Shown: piece by piece, positions 23,622 through 35,770 of the stretch
Position numbering within the stretch: position 1 is the first letter of the stretch
How the letters are laid out: each line of letters starts with the position of its first letter
Assembly: GCA_030847615.1 (NCBI GenBank)
Contig: JAUMIR010000001.1
Span: 69,639,501-69,703,500, forward strand
DNA length: 64,000 nt
Origin: Gambelia wislizenii
Lineage: Eukaryota; Chordata; Lepidosauria; Squamata; Crotaphytidae
Reading direction: 5' to 3'
Program-made: the position numbers and the translations under genes
Notes under the pieces: model-generated
The model's input: only the letters and a program-made list of their open reading frames with translations
Told to the model about the DNA's origin: nothing
The model's database searches: none

Positions 23622-25017
23622 AGCAGTTCCATATCTCATCATGTTGACCTCAGAGAATAAAGCGGTTAGAGTGTGTGTGATGATGATTGCAGATACCACC
23701 TATAACGAAGTGGAGCCTCAACCCTCTGGTCCTTATGGATTTCTTGTCTGCCATAGATTTTTTCCTTGCATTAAAGTAAAGCTAAGAAGACACAGAGATT
23801 TCAAGACTTTGCATGAGTACTCAAGAGGACATTTCCCGCTTAGGTTAATCACATCTGGCTGGAACCCCTCTTAAGAATGTTTGGTATTTGTGCTAATAGA
23901 AAGAACGTAATGGGCTAGTGCTGCAAGTTTATGCCTATAGAACAACAGTGGCTTCTCTGCATGCTCATAGGAAACTGACAAGTAAAAACTCACATTTAAT
24001 CTTCCAGGAAATCCATTCATAGATATCACAGTAGGATGAGAGATGCAAGAGGGCTTGGTTACTGAAGTCCCTAAAGTTGACTTCCACGCATTCATGTTTA
24101 CCAGGCTTCTATTATGGACACTCCATGTACTGCCTGCCCTTATACTGGAAGAAGAAACCAGAAGTTATCTCGGAGAAGGAAGGAAGAAAAGAATCAATTA
24201 ATCAATTCTAAACATAGCAATCTACACATAGTTCTAGGAAACTAAGAGGAGAAATCACCATGGTTTATCTGCCTACCTAGATATGCCCCCTCATTCTCAG
24301 GTTACTTCCTAGAGCTTTGATGCTTTAATTTCTAAAACCTGTAAGGGAATTCTTTCCATGTCATTACTCTCTTTTCCTCATTCCTGTGAATGATCCATGC
24401 TAACACACCCCTATCCACACACCCTTTTACTCTCTTTTGACTGGATATTGTTTCACCCACTCATCCAACATCACATCATAAAATGGGGTACCCAAAATCA
24501 TTTTACCCCTCTCATTGGGCCTTAAAAACTGCTGCTTGCTTGTGACTCTAGAGGAACTCCAGTGCAGGTGAGTGTGTAGAGGTCCTCTTCTGAATATAGG
24601 CCATGGGTGGGTAACATGTGGCCCTCACCATCAGAGCACTCCCATCAGCTGCTGCCACCACTAGAAACAAAATGCCAAAAAATGCAGCATATTCACAAAA
24701 TGCCCCTATCTTTTTAGAAGGATACGCTCAGCCCTGTTAGTCTGCAGGATGCTACTATATGGGAGAATAATGTGGAATGCTCCTGCACCACAGAGTGTTG
24801 CTGCAATTGCTGTGGAATTTCAACAGCCACAACTGCAGCAACTCATTACTAGTGGGGAGTAACCCTTGTTGGTGCAGAGATCCAATATACCACAGACATG
24901 TTACCCTCTGTGTTCGGGGGTCTTGAAGACCTTCAAAATATCAACATTAATTTGGGGTATTAATGTACTCAGCTTGGCTATTCAAGAGGGGGGAACAGAT
25001 AGCAGAATCTTTTGACC
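23622..25017. other. No gene recognised
   Basis: Unique-looking sequence. No splice-bounded coding segment could be defended. Confidence 0.45.
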
Positions 25018-26155
25018 AATGTTTACCGGTACTAAGGAGGAAATAATAAGCTAGATAGTACAATAAATTATCTTTATTTGGGGAAAACAATAATAATAAC
25101 ATTCACACACACATTCAGGCTTCCAGCATTCATGCAAGTTTAGCAAATAAAGTCAGAAATATTGAGATAGCAGGATAGACGAGAGAGTTGCTTGTGGGAG
25201 ATACAACACCTGTCCTGTAGAGATGAGGTCGCAGTAGAAACCAGCAGAATGGGTGTGCCGAAGCTGGAATGGCAACACAGTCTAACATCGAGTAGGTAGG
25301 AGGGCAAACAAATGGACAGAGTGTCCACAGGAAGGGGATCTGTGTGCGCTTGTGTAGGTTTTGGAAGGGTTTTTATAGTCAATATCTGCCTCCAGGGTAT
25401 GGAATCTATAATAGGAGACAATACTTCTTGGAGTTGCTCAAGGTGAGACAAAGGCACTCCAGATATGCTAATAGAATCTTAATATGTGGATACTTTGCGA
25501 CTGAAAGGGAGGAAGCAACTTCCTTTGCTTGGGAACGGTGAAGGAATGAGGGTCATTTATAGCAGCCTTAGCTGCTGGGAATAGCCAGGTGTATGTGCCA
25601 TCAGTTGCCAGCTGGTTTAAGGGCCCTACAGCACCTGCAGCTGCAGGGGGGGAATTATAACCCTCCTCCTGCAAAAAAATTATTAGTAGGAAGGCTTCTG
25701 ACCCTTGCTGCATAAGGCACCGACTGGCCACAGAAGGGGGAAGCCACCATGGGAGGGGCAGCACCAGGGCAGGGAGGCACCTTCTCTCATCCCTCTGACA
25801 TCTTCTTGTCCAGGGAGAGCAAAGTTTGTGCTTTGAAAGAGTAGAGAAAAGGAAAAGCACCAGGCAAGGTCGAGTTTCCCAAAGGGATGGAGATGGAGAC
25901 AGACGCACAAGGTCTGTGGGGCCTGTTTCTCCCGGAGCGATAGGGTGCCTGAAGGAAGAGTTGGGAAAACTCCGAGAGGGGTGGTGAGGGACAAGAGTGC
26001 CTGGTGACCAGAGAAGCTGAGGTGGAGGAGGCTGGAGGGTCACCTGAGGGAGTGGAGAGAGAAACCCATTGCTGGTGGGAAGGGAAGGCCTCTTGGCGGC
26101 AGCCCCTGAGAGGACAGAGGAGGTGCTAATGGAGCTGTGTGCTCCATACATTACA
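25018..26155 (-). other. GC-rich block with a long minus-strand ORF; possible LTR-type origin
   Basis: The minus strand carries a 227-residue ORF (25468-26151), Pro/Leu/Ser-rich and without recognised domains. Downstream on the same strand is ccccaaataaagataattt, a poly(A)-signal context (plus-strand about 25068-25082), before a TG/CA-type edge near 25019. This would fit an antisense LTR or retroelement leader, but no opposite edge or target duplication was found. The ORF is more GC-rich than its surroundings and may be open only by composition. Confidence 0.3.
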
Positions 26156-26373
26156 AGGGTTTTCTATTTGTTATTTTAAAACTCTTAGCCTAGAAATGTG
26201 AGTATCTAGGCATTTCACTTATGAAAAAGAAGAGGACTCCCCACCCTAAGTTTCATTTAAACATATTTAATGCCAGTTCAGTGGATTTGCCAAGTGGTCT
26301 AGGTGGGGTGAATAAGGCCAACCTTCAAGCTAGACAAGAGAACTAAATCCTCTCCAGTTTCCAATTGTGTATC

Positions 26374-26604
26374 CAGTTCTCCCTTCATATTCACTGGGGG
26401 TTGGTTCCAGGATCCCCTTGTGGATACCAAAATCTGTGAATACTCAAGTCCCATTATATGCAATGGCATAGCAAAATGGTGTCCCTTATATAAGATGGCA
26501 AAATCGAGATTTGCTTTTTGGATTATTATTTTTTAAAGAATATTGTCAAGCCATGAATACTTAAATGTATGGACACCAAATCCATGGATACAGAGGGACA
26601 ACTG
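26374..26604. mobile_element. Tigger/MER2-like MITE
   Basis: The left end cagttctcccttcatattc and right end ggatacagagggacaactg are inverted repeats. Internal ggttccaggatcc, ataccaaaatctgtgaatac and ctcaagtcccatta follow the order of MER2-type Tigger MITEs. The TA after the right end is present. The full-length twin is at 62566-62804. Confidence 0.75.
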
Positions 26605-27053
26605 TATTTGTTCAAGAACCAAGCAAAGAAATATTCAAAAATGGTCAATTGCTTTTCAAATAAAAAGAAGTATCAAATTAGCTAACTAACTAACTGCAGC
26701 CTTAGCAGTTAAAGTGGAATAATAATACTACAACAGTGTAATGTGATAATCTTGTCTTGAATCTTTGCGAGAGACTAAAAGAAAAAAGAACAATTCCTAC
26801 ACAAGTATATTTCAATGAGAGCTGGGAAAGGGAAAGGGACATTCAAACTGGCCAGTCAACAGCCAGGGAGGACCTGGACTAAGAGGCCTTTCTGTAATAG
26901 CTGTGGAAAGGCAGATAGCATGTTCCTTAGATATTGAGAACTTAGTGAAGGTGTTTGCTGCTCAAAAAGCAAGAAAAGTTAAGATTTAAGTGAGTAATTT
27001 TTTAAAAAATTCAAAGAAACTAGAAAAGAAAAGTCCGTTTTATAAATGTTGTA

Positions 27054-27268
27054 CAATATCACCCCCATATCTACTGGTTTGCTAACAGTGGATTCAACTA
27101 TCCATGGTTGGTGGTGGTGGGGAGGGATCTTGCCTGCCCCATCCCTTCCCCAGGAAGGGCTCCTGTGCCAGCGGTGGGGTGGTGGATGGCATTTGCTGTT
27201 ATCAGCAGATTTCACCATCTGCAGTGGGGCCCAGAACCAGTCCCCCACAGTTACAGGGGGTCCTACTG
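27054..27268. mobile_element. Tigger-like MITE, second family, TA target duplication
   Basis: The left end caatatcacccccatatc and right end agggggtcctactg are inverted repeats flanked by TA (27052-27053, 27269-27270). Inner motifs gtggattcaac and gcagatttcaccatctgc fit a Tc1/mariner-type MITE. Confidence 0.6.
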
Positions 27269-27270
27269 TA

Positions 27271-28149
27271 ATTTTAAATCATTTCATACAAATGTTATGT
27301 AGACTGGTTCAAATCATTTTAAAAGAATAATTCAGGCTATACTTTGTATTTCAAAATTTACCACATAAGATTGTAAATGGAAGAAAGGATAAAATGCATT
27401 AAATATACTAAATTGGACTCAGCTCTTTCTTTTCCTGACTTCAAATTCTGCATGCTGAAACTACTGTTTTGTAATTTTGATTTATTGTGAATGGGCTAGT
27501 CTTTTGAGATTTGTTTAATAGAAATGATATACTTTAAATATTAGGAGAGTATTGCATTAGAGTCTTTTGTAATATGTTTGTATTCTATTTGGCTGACGAA
27601 ATCTACACCAGTTACATTAGTGCCCATAATACAGTTTTTTAAACTAAATTATTGGTGACAAATTATGTAATAATCTGAATAGCCTGTACTGTGAATAGGT
27701 TAGGTTACATTGACCTGAGATAAACATATGGATCCCCCAAAATAAAGTGTTGCAGGGGGACCCCACAATTACTTAAACCAGCCCTGTTCAGTTGCCCTGC
27801 AAATTAGCATTTCTTGTAGGATTTAGGTGGCCCCTCCTTACGTGCATACCTGACTGGGTCTTAACACTAGTCTTTGCAATTTGTTGGAATTTTCCAGCTT
27901 TAATGGCTGCACTGTGTGGAAAGCCACATTTGATCTAATTATTAAATATTGCCAATTATTAATGTAGATATAGGACTGGTGGTCAGGGTAGGTAACAGAC
28001 ACACCCAAGAAAGTTGGGTGATATAGTGCTGATACAGGTGTTGGACTTATATCTATGTAAGGTTAGTCAGAAATTACTGCTTCATTTATGTTGTCTTTAT
28101 GCAATTGAAGAATTAGCTTACACAGATCCCAGAATTCCATAGCATTGGA
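27271..28149. other. No gene recognised
   Basis: AT-rich, short ORFs only. A duplicated ccatagcattgga unit lies just before the next LINE (28136-28164). Confidence 0.45.
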
Positions 28150-28485
28150 ATTCCATAGCATTGGACAGATGAGATCCGTCTTATCACTACTCTTGATAGC
28201 TTCAAGAAAGCGCTAAAGACGGATCTCTTCCGGCAGGCCTTCCCCTTCCCGGAATAACTTCCCGGTTCAAGTGGACTGATTGCTACCCACCCCCTTGCCA
28301 TTGTTGCCTTTATTTATTTATTTATTTATTTATTGTATTTTATCTTTGTTTTAACTCTCCATTAGTTTAATTTAGTTTTAAGGGGTGGAAGGGTTAGGAT
28401 GGGGAAGGATTGTTTTAACTTGATGTTGTTTTAATCTTGCTGTATGCCGCCCCGGTTGCCGAGCAGAGGGGCGGGTTAAAAATAA

Positions 28486-28524
<39 letters not shown>

Positions 28525-28525
28525 G
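28150..28525 (+). pseudogene. L2 LINE 3' end with (ATT)n tail
   Basis: The first part encodes the end of the L2 ORF2 protein (SFKKALKTDLFRQAFPFP, about 28200-28255). A 3' UTR with (TTTA)n follows, then tatgccgccccggttgccga and a long (ATT)n tail (28480-28523). It is strongly 5'-truncated. Confidence 0.8.
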
Positions 28526-29739
28526 AACCATGGCAGTTAAAGGCAGTGTCAAACCGCATTATTTCTGCAGTGTGTCAGCAGCCATGGGCTTCTCCCTTAA
28601 GCCCTCATGCCTAAAGAATATCATGGACTGGATTCCACATAATCAGATTCAGAATAATTATAGTAGAAGGAAGTGTTAACAAGGGAAACCTTTCTATCTG
28701 TGCTACCTTGTAAGGAAGGTAGGAGTGCCTTCTCCAGGTGTGATACTGCACAATTTGCCACATATGCTGCCTGCATCAGTATTGCCACGTACAGTTGCAT
28801 TATGTTGATTTGTGATGTACTGTAAAAATAAAAGTGGTTTTCCTTTTTTGAAAACAGCAGGAGACTATTAGTTCAGCAATACAAGAAATCCATGTGCATA
28901 TCCTTCCACCAACACCGGCACTCTTGCATCACCTGCCTGATCAGCAGATTTCAGACACTGTAGTCCAAGCACAGGGGAGGCTGCAGATTGCATGGGAAGG
29001 ATAGGATACAATCTGGTTATGAAAAGGAGTGAGCACAGTCAATGGCTCAAATGGGTACTACCATTTATAGGCTACCATGACATCATCAGATATATATATA
29101 TAGAGAGAGCCATAGATATACTGTATAAATATAGATATGGAGAGAAAGAGAAGGAGATGGATTTGGAAAGTCAAAACCTAGCTTTATACAATCTTAGTAT
29201 TGACACAGAGAGATGAACAAGGGTATCTTCCAATTAAAACACAAAGGCTGAAGAAACATGGAGAGGGGGGAGTTGGTATATGTGCACGCACACACACAAA
29301 TGATATAAAGTAAAAGGAAGTATGCCCGGGCTGCAGTCAGGCTTGTAGCTGTTGATCAAAATAAGCTCTTGCTGGCCATTAGCTCAGCTGCTGAGGTGTT
29401 GTGGAATGTTTACAAATATTTCAACTGTTCAGAAATGTTACAAGCTGTCAGCACACAAGACCTGGAGATATATGGGACTATGGGTTATTTGTGGGAGGAG
29501 TTCTGCACAGATGAGAATAGACAGCATTTTTGAAGTATATATCAAATGTTAAAACTATGTGCATCAGTGCTGTGAATGTCTGAGAGTAAAATGTCAATCA
29601 GGCATGAGAGTAATTCAGCTATATGAGTAGACTGGATGAGTATACGTGTGGGTGTGAATGGGAGTGTGTGCAACATAAGGTAAAGGAAACTGATTAAAAG
29701 AGGCTAATTAATAATGAATAAACATAAAATAATAATCAC
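28526..29739. other. No gene recognised
   Basis: A short (AT)n run lies at about 29092-29103. No coding or repeat family was identified. Confidence 0.45.
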
Positions 29740-29905
29740 ACCTGTATTGGGCTGTTAGGCAGTGGAATGTGCTGCCTTGTAGTGTGATGGAGTCTCCATC
29801 TTTGGAGGTTTTTAAACAGAGGCTGGATGGCCATCTGTTGGGAATACTTTGATTGGACTGGATGGCCCTTGTGGTTTCTTCCAACTCTGGGTACATTTGG
29901 TCAGA
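29740..29905 (+). repeat. CR1 LINE 3' end
   Basis: Contains gcagtggaatgtgctgcctt, gaggtttttaaacagaggct and ggactggatggcccttgtgg in CR1 order. The tail is missing. Confidence 0.8.
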
Positions 29906-30344
29906 CAAGCTCATATTCCGTCTAGAAGTCAGGAAAGAGTTTGGCATGGCTGTCTGGATTCCCACCTTGACACCCATCCACTAGGAGTGTAGTGATGAGA
30001 AATGAAGGCATTGACCCCCCCAAATAAGACCAAGATAAGAATTATATTCCCTCCAATAAAAATGTCTCCCTGTCCCTAAATTTCTAGCATTGCAGTTGAG
30101 CATTTAAAAATTTAGTTTTGGCACTTAAAAAAAGATATGGTAGAATTCTGCAGAACACCAACACTTTTATGAGTTTAACTAAAATATTGTAATGTACAAA
30201 ACAAAAGTATCACTTTTTTGTGGATTCTGGATTCTGTTTTATTGTAATGTACAAGGAAGCTATCCATGCATGCACACTGCTATAAGCTATATTTCAGAGG
30301 AATGAGCTGGCGAAACAACTCCGAGTATTCCTTGCTTAAGAAAA

Positions 30345-30400
30345 GCCTGTGAAATTCATGGAGTAACCATAAGTTGACAGGTGACTTGAAGGCACATGCA
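30345..30400 (+). repeat. BovB/Sauria-SINE 3' tail
   Basis: Contains ccataagttgac and gacttgaaggcacatgcaca, the conserved end shared by BovB and Sauria SINEs. Confidence 0.6.
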
Positions 30401-32239
30401 CACACTTGCAGGACTCGCCTTTGGTGCATCTATAGCTGTCTGAGAAAATTTGTTCTCAACTTTGACACTTGTGCTGACATCATAATGGCCTTCATTGGAG
30501 AAAATAGGGTATAAATAGGGTATAAATATCCCTGCCTAGGTCCCAGCTAAGTGTGCCACAGACTGACAGGCCATTCCATTCTGCCGGACTCGTCTGTGCC
30601 ACATTCAGATGCTATCTGAGTCCCTCTGCTGTGCAGACCTCTTTCTCCAAGACTGGTAACTATCACCCTTCTACCCCTGACTTTTCTCTATCCAACCCTT
30701 CACTCCTTACTTTCCAATGCCTTGTATGCTTCTTAAGAGTGTACGTTAGCATGTCCCCTGTGTTAATTCCAATAGAATACTTTGATTTTAACCTTTAACT
30801 GGAGTGCTCTCTATAGTTAGTGCTGGTATACATAGGTGAAAAGATCCCTGAAGTTACTGTCATCTCGCAGACGTCCTTTTGCGATAATAATTTTCCCACA
30901 CTTTAAGGAGACACTGGCACTGCAGATAAGACTCCAATATCCCCCCCTCAACTTCTTAGGATAACGCAATGCACAAACTGTTCTGCCCCTGTCCCCATAA
31001 AAAATATATTGCTACACCCATGTCATGCAGGGAACAGCTAGAGCTGCTGTTTCTGGATAAATCTGTTAGCAAAAAGACTTCAGCAGACACTAAACCTGGT
31101 CACCCCTCAACATCCCAGTTCAAGCTCCCTCTGGGAATGGGGCTAGCTGGCATTTATTCTGGGCACCTTGCTCATTAGGGGAGAGGCATTCACAGATGCA
31201 CCTTTACAAAGTTGTCAGTGCTGTTCAAACAATTGGCAGCTGTGAATGGAAGAAATGGGTCTGAACAAGCAGCAGGCTAGAGAGTTACCAGACCCAAAAG
31301 GGACAAAATGGCAGAGGTTCCCAAAACCCATGCAATGGTTGCTGGAATCAGCAGCAGCACAGCTGGAGGGTGTCCAGGGCCTATCATGCTCCTCGCAGCC
31401 ATACAACTGAGGCACTGCCCATCTTGCCAGCAGAATAGGTTGTCCGGTGCTCATGAGGGCCAGTATCCATCTGGTAGGCAGGCCCAGGGCAGTTTACCTG
31501 ATTTCTTCCGAACCTCTCTTACGCTCTCCAAGGGGCTAATCTGGGGCACATCAGTCCTGCACATTCCAGCAAGGTAGATGACAGGAGAACAGCTGAAGCA
31601 TGCTGACATTATGCAATAAAGGAAGGCAGGATGCGCTACTCTCAGGCTTTACTTCCGCTTCCCTTCCCTGATGCAATAAACCCCTTAGTCCTGTTTCTGC
31701 TGTCACTTCAAAATGTGGCTTCTTTCTACAAACCCTGATGAATGTAATTGCCTTTTTTTTCTGAAGAGGAACCCCCAAATGTTCTATTAACCACATTTGT
31801 CAGAGGAAAGAGAGCTATCTTATGCTAAAGTGGGCAGAATTATGACTCCAGAGTAATTCATCTTTCCTCTTCTGTTACAAAGGTCAACATCTGTTTCTGC
31901 TGCTCCAGCCACCCCTCCCCTTGCCCTTCCTTCCAAGACCTTGGTTCCTTGTTTAAAGAACTTGACAACTCAACAGCATGTACACTGTTTTCTTCTGAAG
32001 TGAGAGAGATGGGAGAACTCAGTGTATCTGAGCAGTAGAGCAAAGGAGCAAACTGAATTAATAGTGCAGCGCTGCTTAGAATAGTGTCTTCCTCACTAAG
32101 GCCTACACATAGGCATGCCCAAACTATGTTAAGTCCTTCTGTCTTTTGTGGGTTTCAAAGAAGAAATAATCATATTCTTAAACTATGCAAGTGTGATAGC
32201 ATGAAATATCTAAGCCATCCAAATCCAAATCTTACATAG
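30401..32239. other. No gene recognised; tandem TATA-like motifs
   Basis: Near 30505-30530 the unit agggtataaat occurs twice in tandem, followed by several hundred bases that resemble an LTR or promoter-proximal region. No edges or product can be defended. The rest shows short ORFs only. Confidence 0.35.
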
Positions 32240-32440
32240 GAATGGAGTGGAAGTCATACTCCTCAGAGACCGGAACAACCTACTTGAATACATTGCTTTG
32301 GAGTGTGGTGGAGTCTCTTCTTTGGAGGTTTTTAAGCAGAGGCAGGATGGCCATCTGTCAGGAGTGCTTTGATTGTGTATTCCTGCATGGCAGGGGGTTG
32401 GACTGGATGGCCCTTGTGGTCTCTTCCAAAACTCTATGAG
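32240..32440 (+). repeat. CR1 LINE 3' end
   Basis: Contains gtgtggtggagtctcttctt, ggaggtttttaagcagaggc and ggttggactggatggccctt. Ends near actctatgag. Confidence 0.85.
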
Positions 32441-32466
32441 ATGTCATTATGGCTGCAAACAACTTA

Positions 32467-33640
32467 GGGGCCGTTTACACGACGAAAATGTCGTGAGATG
32501 AACTCATGATGAACCCTGGTTGTTCACACATTCATCGTGACGATCTCAAGCTTTTCAGAAGGGGGGCCACCATATATCCTCCAAGGAGCGTGACTTTCTG
32601 TCCCTCAGTTTGTCCCGTGTTTTTAAAAAAAGTCTCAGGAGGTTGTGGAAAATCGGATACGTGAACAGGTCAGGACAAAATATCTCGGGAGTAGGTGATG
32701 GCTGGAAATTGAGGTGGACAGCGGTGGGCTCAGAGTTCAGAGAAGGAGGGGTCAGTGAAAGAAAAACAGGTGTGTGTGTGCGCGCGTGCCTCTGTCACCC
32801 TTTTCAATGGATTTTTAGATTGCCAACCTCTCAACTCCAAGGAAAGACTGTTTTTTCCCCTTCTTTTCCCCTCCCCATCTCCCCTCTCGGGTGAAAGCAA
32901 AGCAGGCGTGTGTGTCTGTTTCTGTGTGTGTGCCTCAGTACATTGCCAACCTCTCGGCTCCAAGGAAAAACTTTTCTTTCCCCTTCTCATCTCCCCTCTC
33001 AGGTGAAAGCAAAGCAGGCGTGTGTATGTGTGTGTGCACGCACGTGCGCGCACCTCAGTCACCCTTTTCAAGCTGCCTAGGTGGCTTTGCAAGTTCCATC
33101 CTCTGAAATATAGCCTACAGCTCCTGGCATTCAAGAGTGATTCTTGTGGGTTCTTAAAGACAAACAAGTTTTATTTTGCAGTAACCTCTGTGGATTTAAA
33201 GCCATGTAAATGGAGCTGGAGACCCCAAGGCAAGCCCATCAGGGGATTTTTTTTTTTTACAGGAATTTTGCAGAGCGGGTTGCCTTCGCCTTCCTTCTCT
33301 GACCAATGCAGAAGCTTGAGCAAACATTTGTGGCAGCCAATAGTATCACTTGTGGTGGGAAACCACAGGAAATACGTCACCGAGGTTGTGTAAAAACGAG
33401 TAATCGCATCCTTGACTAACAACTAAAAAAAAAATCCCAAAAACTTTTCCCGTGTAAACAAAAAAAACACGGGATACTATGTCTTGGGGTCTTGCTTTTG
33501 TCACGAAAAAGGTAGTCATGTAAACAACAGTTCCAGGATATTGTTCATCCAGGGACAAATCATGTAAACAGAAAGAGATGAACTTGGGATGAGGATATCT
33601 TGCTTCTCCCTGGGATAAAAACTGTCATGTAACTGAGCCC
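32467..33640. mobile_element. Non-autonomous DNA transposon, 1174 bp, TTA target duplication
   Basis: The left end ggggccgtttacacgac and right end gtcatgtaactgagccc form imperfect inverted repeats flanked by TTA (32464-32466, 33641-33643; a fourth base G also matches). TTA duplication suggests PIF/Harbinger, though the ends differ from the other MITEs here. No transposase is encoded. The inside holds a three-copy tandem repeat. Confidence 0.65.
32755..33066. repeat. Three-copy tandem repeat inside the 32.5-kb transposon
   Basis: Units of about 110-130 bases carry, in order, gtgaaagcaaagcaggcgtg-like sequence, a GT-rich run, gcctcagt, ccaacctctc and ctccaaggaaa with a C/T-rich run. The copies differ mainly in the length of the GT-rich part. 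Confidence 0.75.
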
Positions 33641-33764
33641 TTAGAGAAAAGGCTGTTTTCCACCTCCCCCTCCAAGAGAAATGTCTGACAAGCATCCCCT
33701 GAAATAAGATGTGGGGTGTTTTCTGGGCTAGGAGAAGTGTGCTTCCTACCTCTACAGTGAACAA

Positions 33765-33960
33765 TAGATTCTAGTCCCCAGTGAGCCATCAAACACACTG
33801 GCAGAACTTGGCCCAGTCACGCTCTCTCAGCATGACCTATCTTACAGGGTTGTGGTGGTGAGCAGAAAAGGAGAAGAGCCATATACATCAGCTTGAGCCC
33901 AATGGAGGAAAGGCAGGATGTATATGTAACTAATAAATAAAACAGAATAAATAATAGGGA
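33765..33960 (+). repeat. tRNA-derived/MIR-like SINE
   Basis: Contains ggcccagtcacgctctctca, cttacagggttgtggtggtg and tggaggaaaggcaggatgta, then a taataaataaa tail, the usual order of MIR-like squamate SINEs. Confidence 0.6.
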
Positions 33961-34131
33961 GTTAGGATACTTGGCCCTACTCCCCAGGTTCTAGCCCCAC
34001 TTACAAACATATGCATAAGAGTTTTGCTCATCTTCAGGGGAAATCCTACACCAGAAAACTTCTTTGATGAAGTTTCTCCCCCTGATGACTAGGCAACTCT
34101 AGGCAGGGACAGGCAGTGTGCCAAGTACTAA

Positions 34132-34459
34132 GGACTTTTTCAGACAACCTTAAATCCAGCAGGAGACTTCGGGAGAGGTACGCGGCTATCCCACAGCAGG
34201 GAGTCCTTTTTGGACACCACCACCCTCTCCAGGCATCGTCCGTGTCAATTCTGTGTCTGATCTATTGCAACCGTGCCATTTTTATTCACGGACAAGTTCC
34301 GTGAGTAAAAAATGTTGTGGCTGCAAAAGATCAGACACAGAACTGACATGGACAATGCCTAGAGAGGGACAGCGGCAGCCAAAAAGGACCCCCTGCCATG
34401 GGATAGCCACATACCTCTCCCGAAGTCTCCTGCCAGATTTAAGGATGTCTGAAAAGTCC
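34132..34459. mobile_element. Palindromic Harbinger-type MITE, 328 bp, TAA target duplication
   Basis: The ends ggactttttcagacaacc and gtctgaaaagtcc are inverted, flanked by TAA (34129-34131, 34460-34462). Inverted complementarity continues through almost the whole element, including gagaggtacgcggctatccc against gggatagccacatacctctc. It shares that core with the element at 47270-47529. Confidence 0.8.
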
Positions 34460-34715
34460 TAAGAGTCATAGCCAAGAATGCATCCCTCCTTCTTGTTACT
34501 CTGTATATGCCTCTCCTGTGAATAACATATGCTGGTGGAATTCTGGGAGTTGTAGTCCAAAAAAGGTCACATTTCTCTGAATCTGCCAGCCCATATCCAA
34601 TACATTCTTCTCTAAATCCCCTGATGTCTTTTACACCCACTTTGGAGAAATTTATTTGGAACCAGAAACAGAGAAAAAGTAGTTGCATCCTTTAGCACAG
34701 AGGTGATTCATCCCA

Positions 34716-35174
34716 ACCATTGAGGCCATGATATTGAGAACACAGCTGCGCTGGGCAGGGCATGTTTCTAGGATGGAGGACCATCGCCTCACAAAAATAG
34801 TACTCTACAGAGAACTCGCTACAGGTCAGCGTAAGGGGGGCACTCCAAAAAAGCGATACAAGGACTCCCTGAAACAACATCTCAGGCTCGGCCAAATTGA
34901 TCACCAACAATGGTCCATCCTGGCCTCACATCAGGAGGCATGGAGACTCACTATCTACAATGCTGCAGCCTTATTTGAGAACTCACGCCAAACAAGTCTT
35001 GAAGAGAAATGACAGCGCAGAAAGAATCACAACCCAGAAACATCACCCAAGGAGACCTTCTGCTGTGCTTTCTGCAACTGGACTTGTTTATCTCGGATTG
35101 GCCGTTTTAGTCATCAGCGAGCTTGCAGAAAGCATGGGATGAGTCCTTCCTGAATCTTTGTTTGTGAAGAAAAG
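34716..35174 (+). pseudogene. Vingi/RTE-like LINE, 3' fragment
   Basis: This is a 5'-truncated copy carrying the C-terminal part of the ORF2-type protein from SIEAMILRTQLRWAGHV onward to the C2HC zinc finger (about 35055-35130) and the 3' hairpin (ctttgtttgtgaag). A TGA near 35010 and other changes break the frame. It ends at aaaagccagag. Confidence 0.8.
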
Positions 35175-35437
35175 CCAGAGATTCATCCCTGATATCTAAC
35201 CAGAGGCAGTAAAATAAAGCTTGAGGCTGGCAGAAAAATAGCCCTGTGCTATTGATTTATGCTGCTGCTGAAGCATCCAAAGATGCCTTCTTCCAATCTC
35301 TGTTTTGTATTGCTTCCATTTTCAGTAAAGAACCATATAAAGAATCATGGCATCCCAATGTGAGTGAGTGTCAGTGGATTGAAGCCAACTGGCTGCAGAC
35401 ACCTTGCAGAAGGAAGTCTTTAGTAAATTGTAATCCT

Positions 35438-35770
35438 ACTTATTATTATTATTATTATTATTCTCCTCCCATAATTGGGACTCAGGGCGGCTTACAATTT
35501 TTTAAAAAATACAGCTTAAAAACATACAAAAAAGTGAAAATTAAAAGGGGATTAAACTATTGACAATATTTAAATGATTTATAATTACACATTGAAAGAA
35601 AAAATATGGTACCATTAAAAGATAAAAAGCAATTAAACAGTTCAGTCTAAAAACAATACAGCACTCTCAGCCCATTTGTTTAAAACCTTCCATTTTAAAA
35701 GCCTGCTGGAATAAAAAGGTCTTTGCCTGGCGACACAAGGACAGCAGGGAGAGAGCCAATCTGTTCACAC
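35438..35770 (-). repeat. L2 LINE 3' end, antisense
   Basis: Starts with an (ATT)n tail (about 35440-35462), then cctcccataattgggactca and gggcggcttacaatttt, continuing with L2-type 3' UTR phrases (ccttccattttaaaagcctg). Confidence 0.7.

Noticed and set aside
32755..33066. CRISPR-like array
   Set aside because: Only three units of over 100 bases without unique spacers, in a eukaryotic transposon. It is an ordinary tandem repeat.
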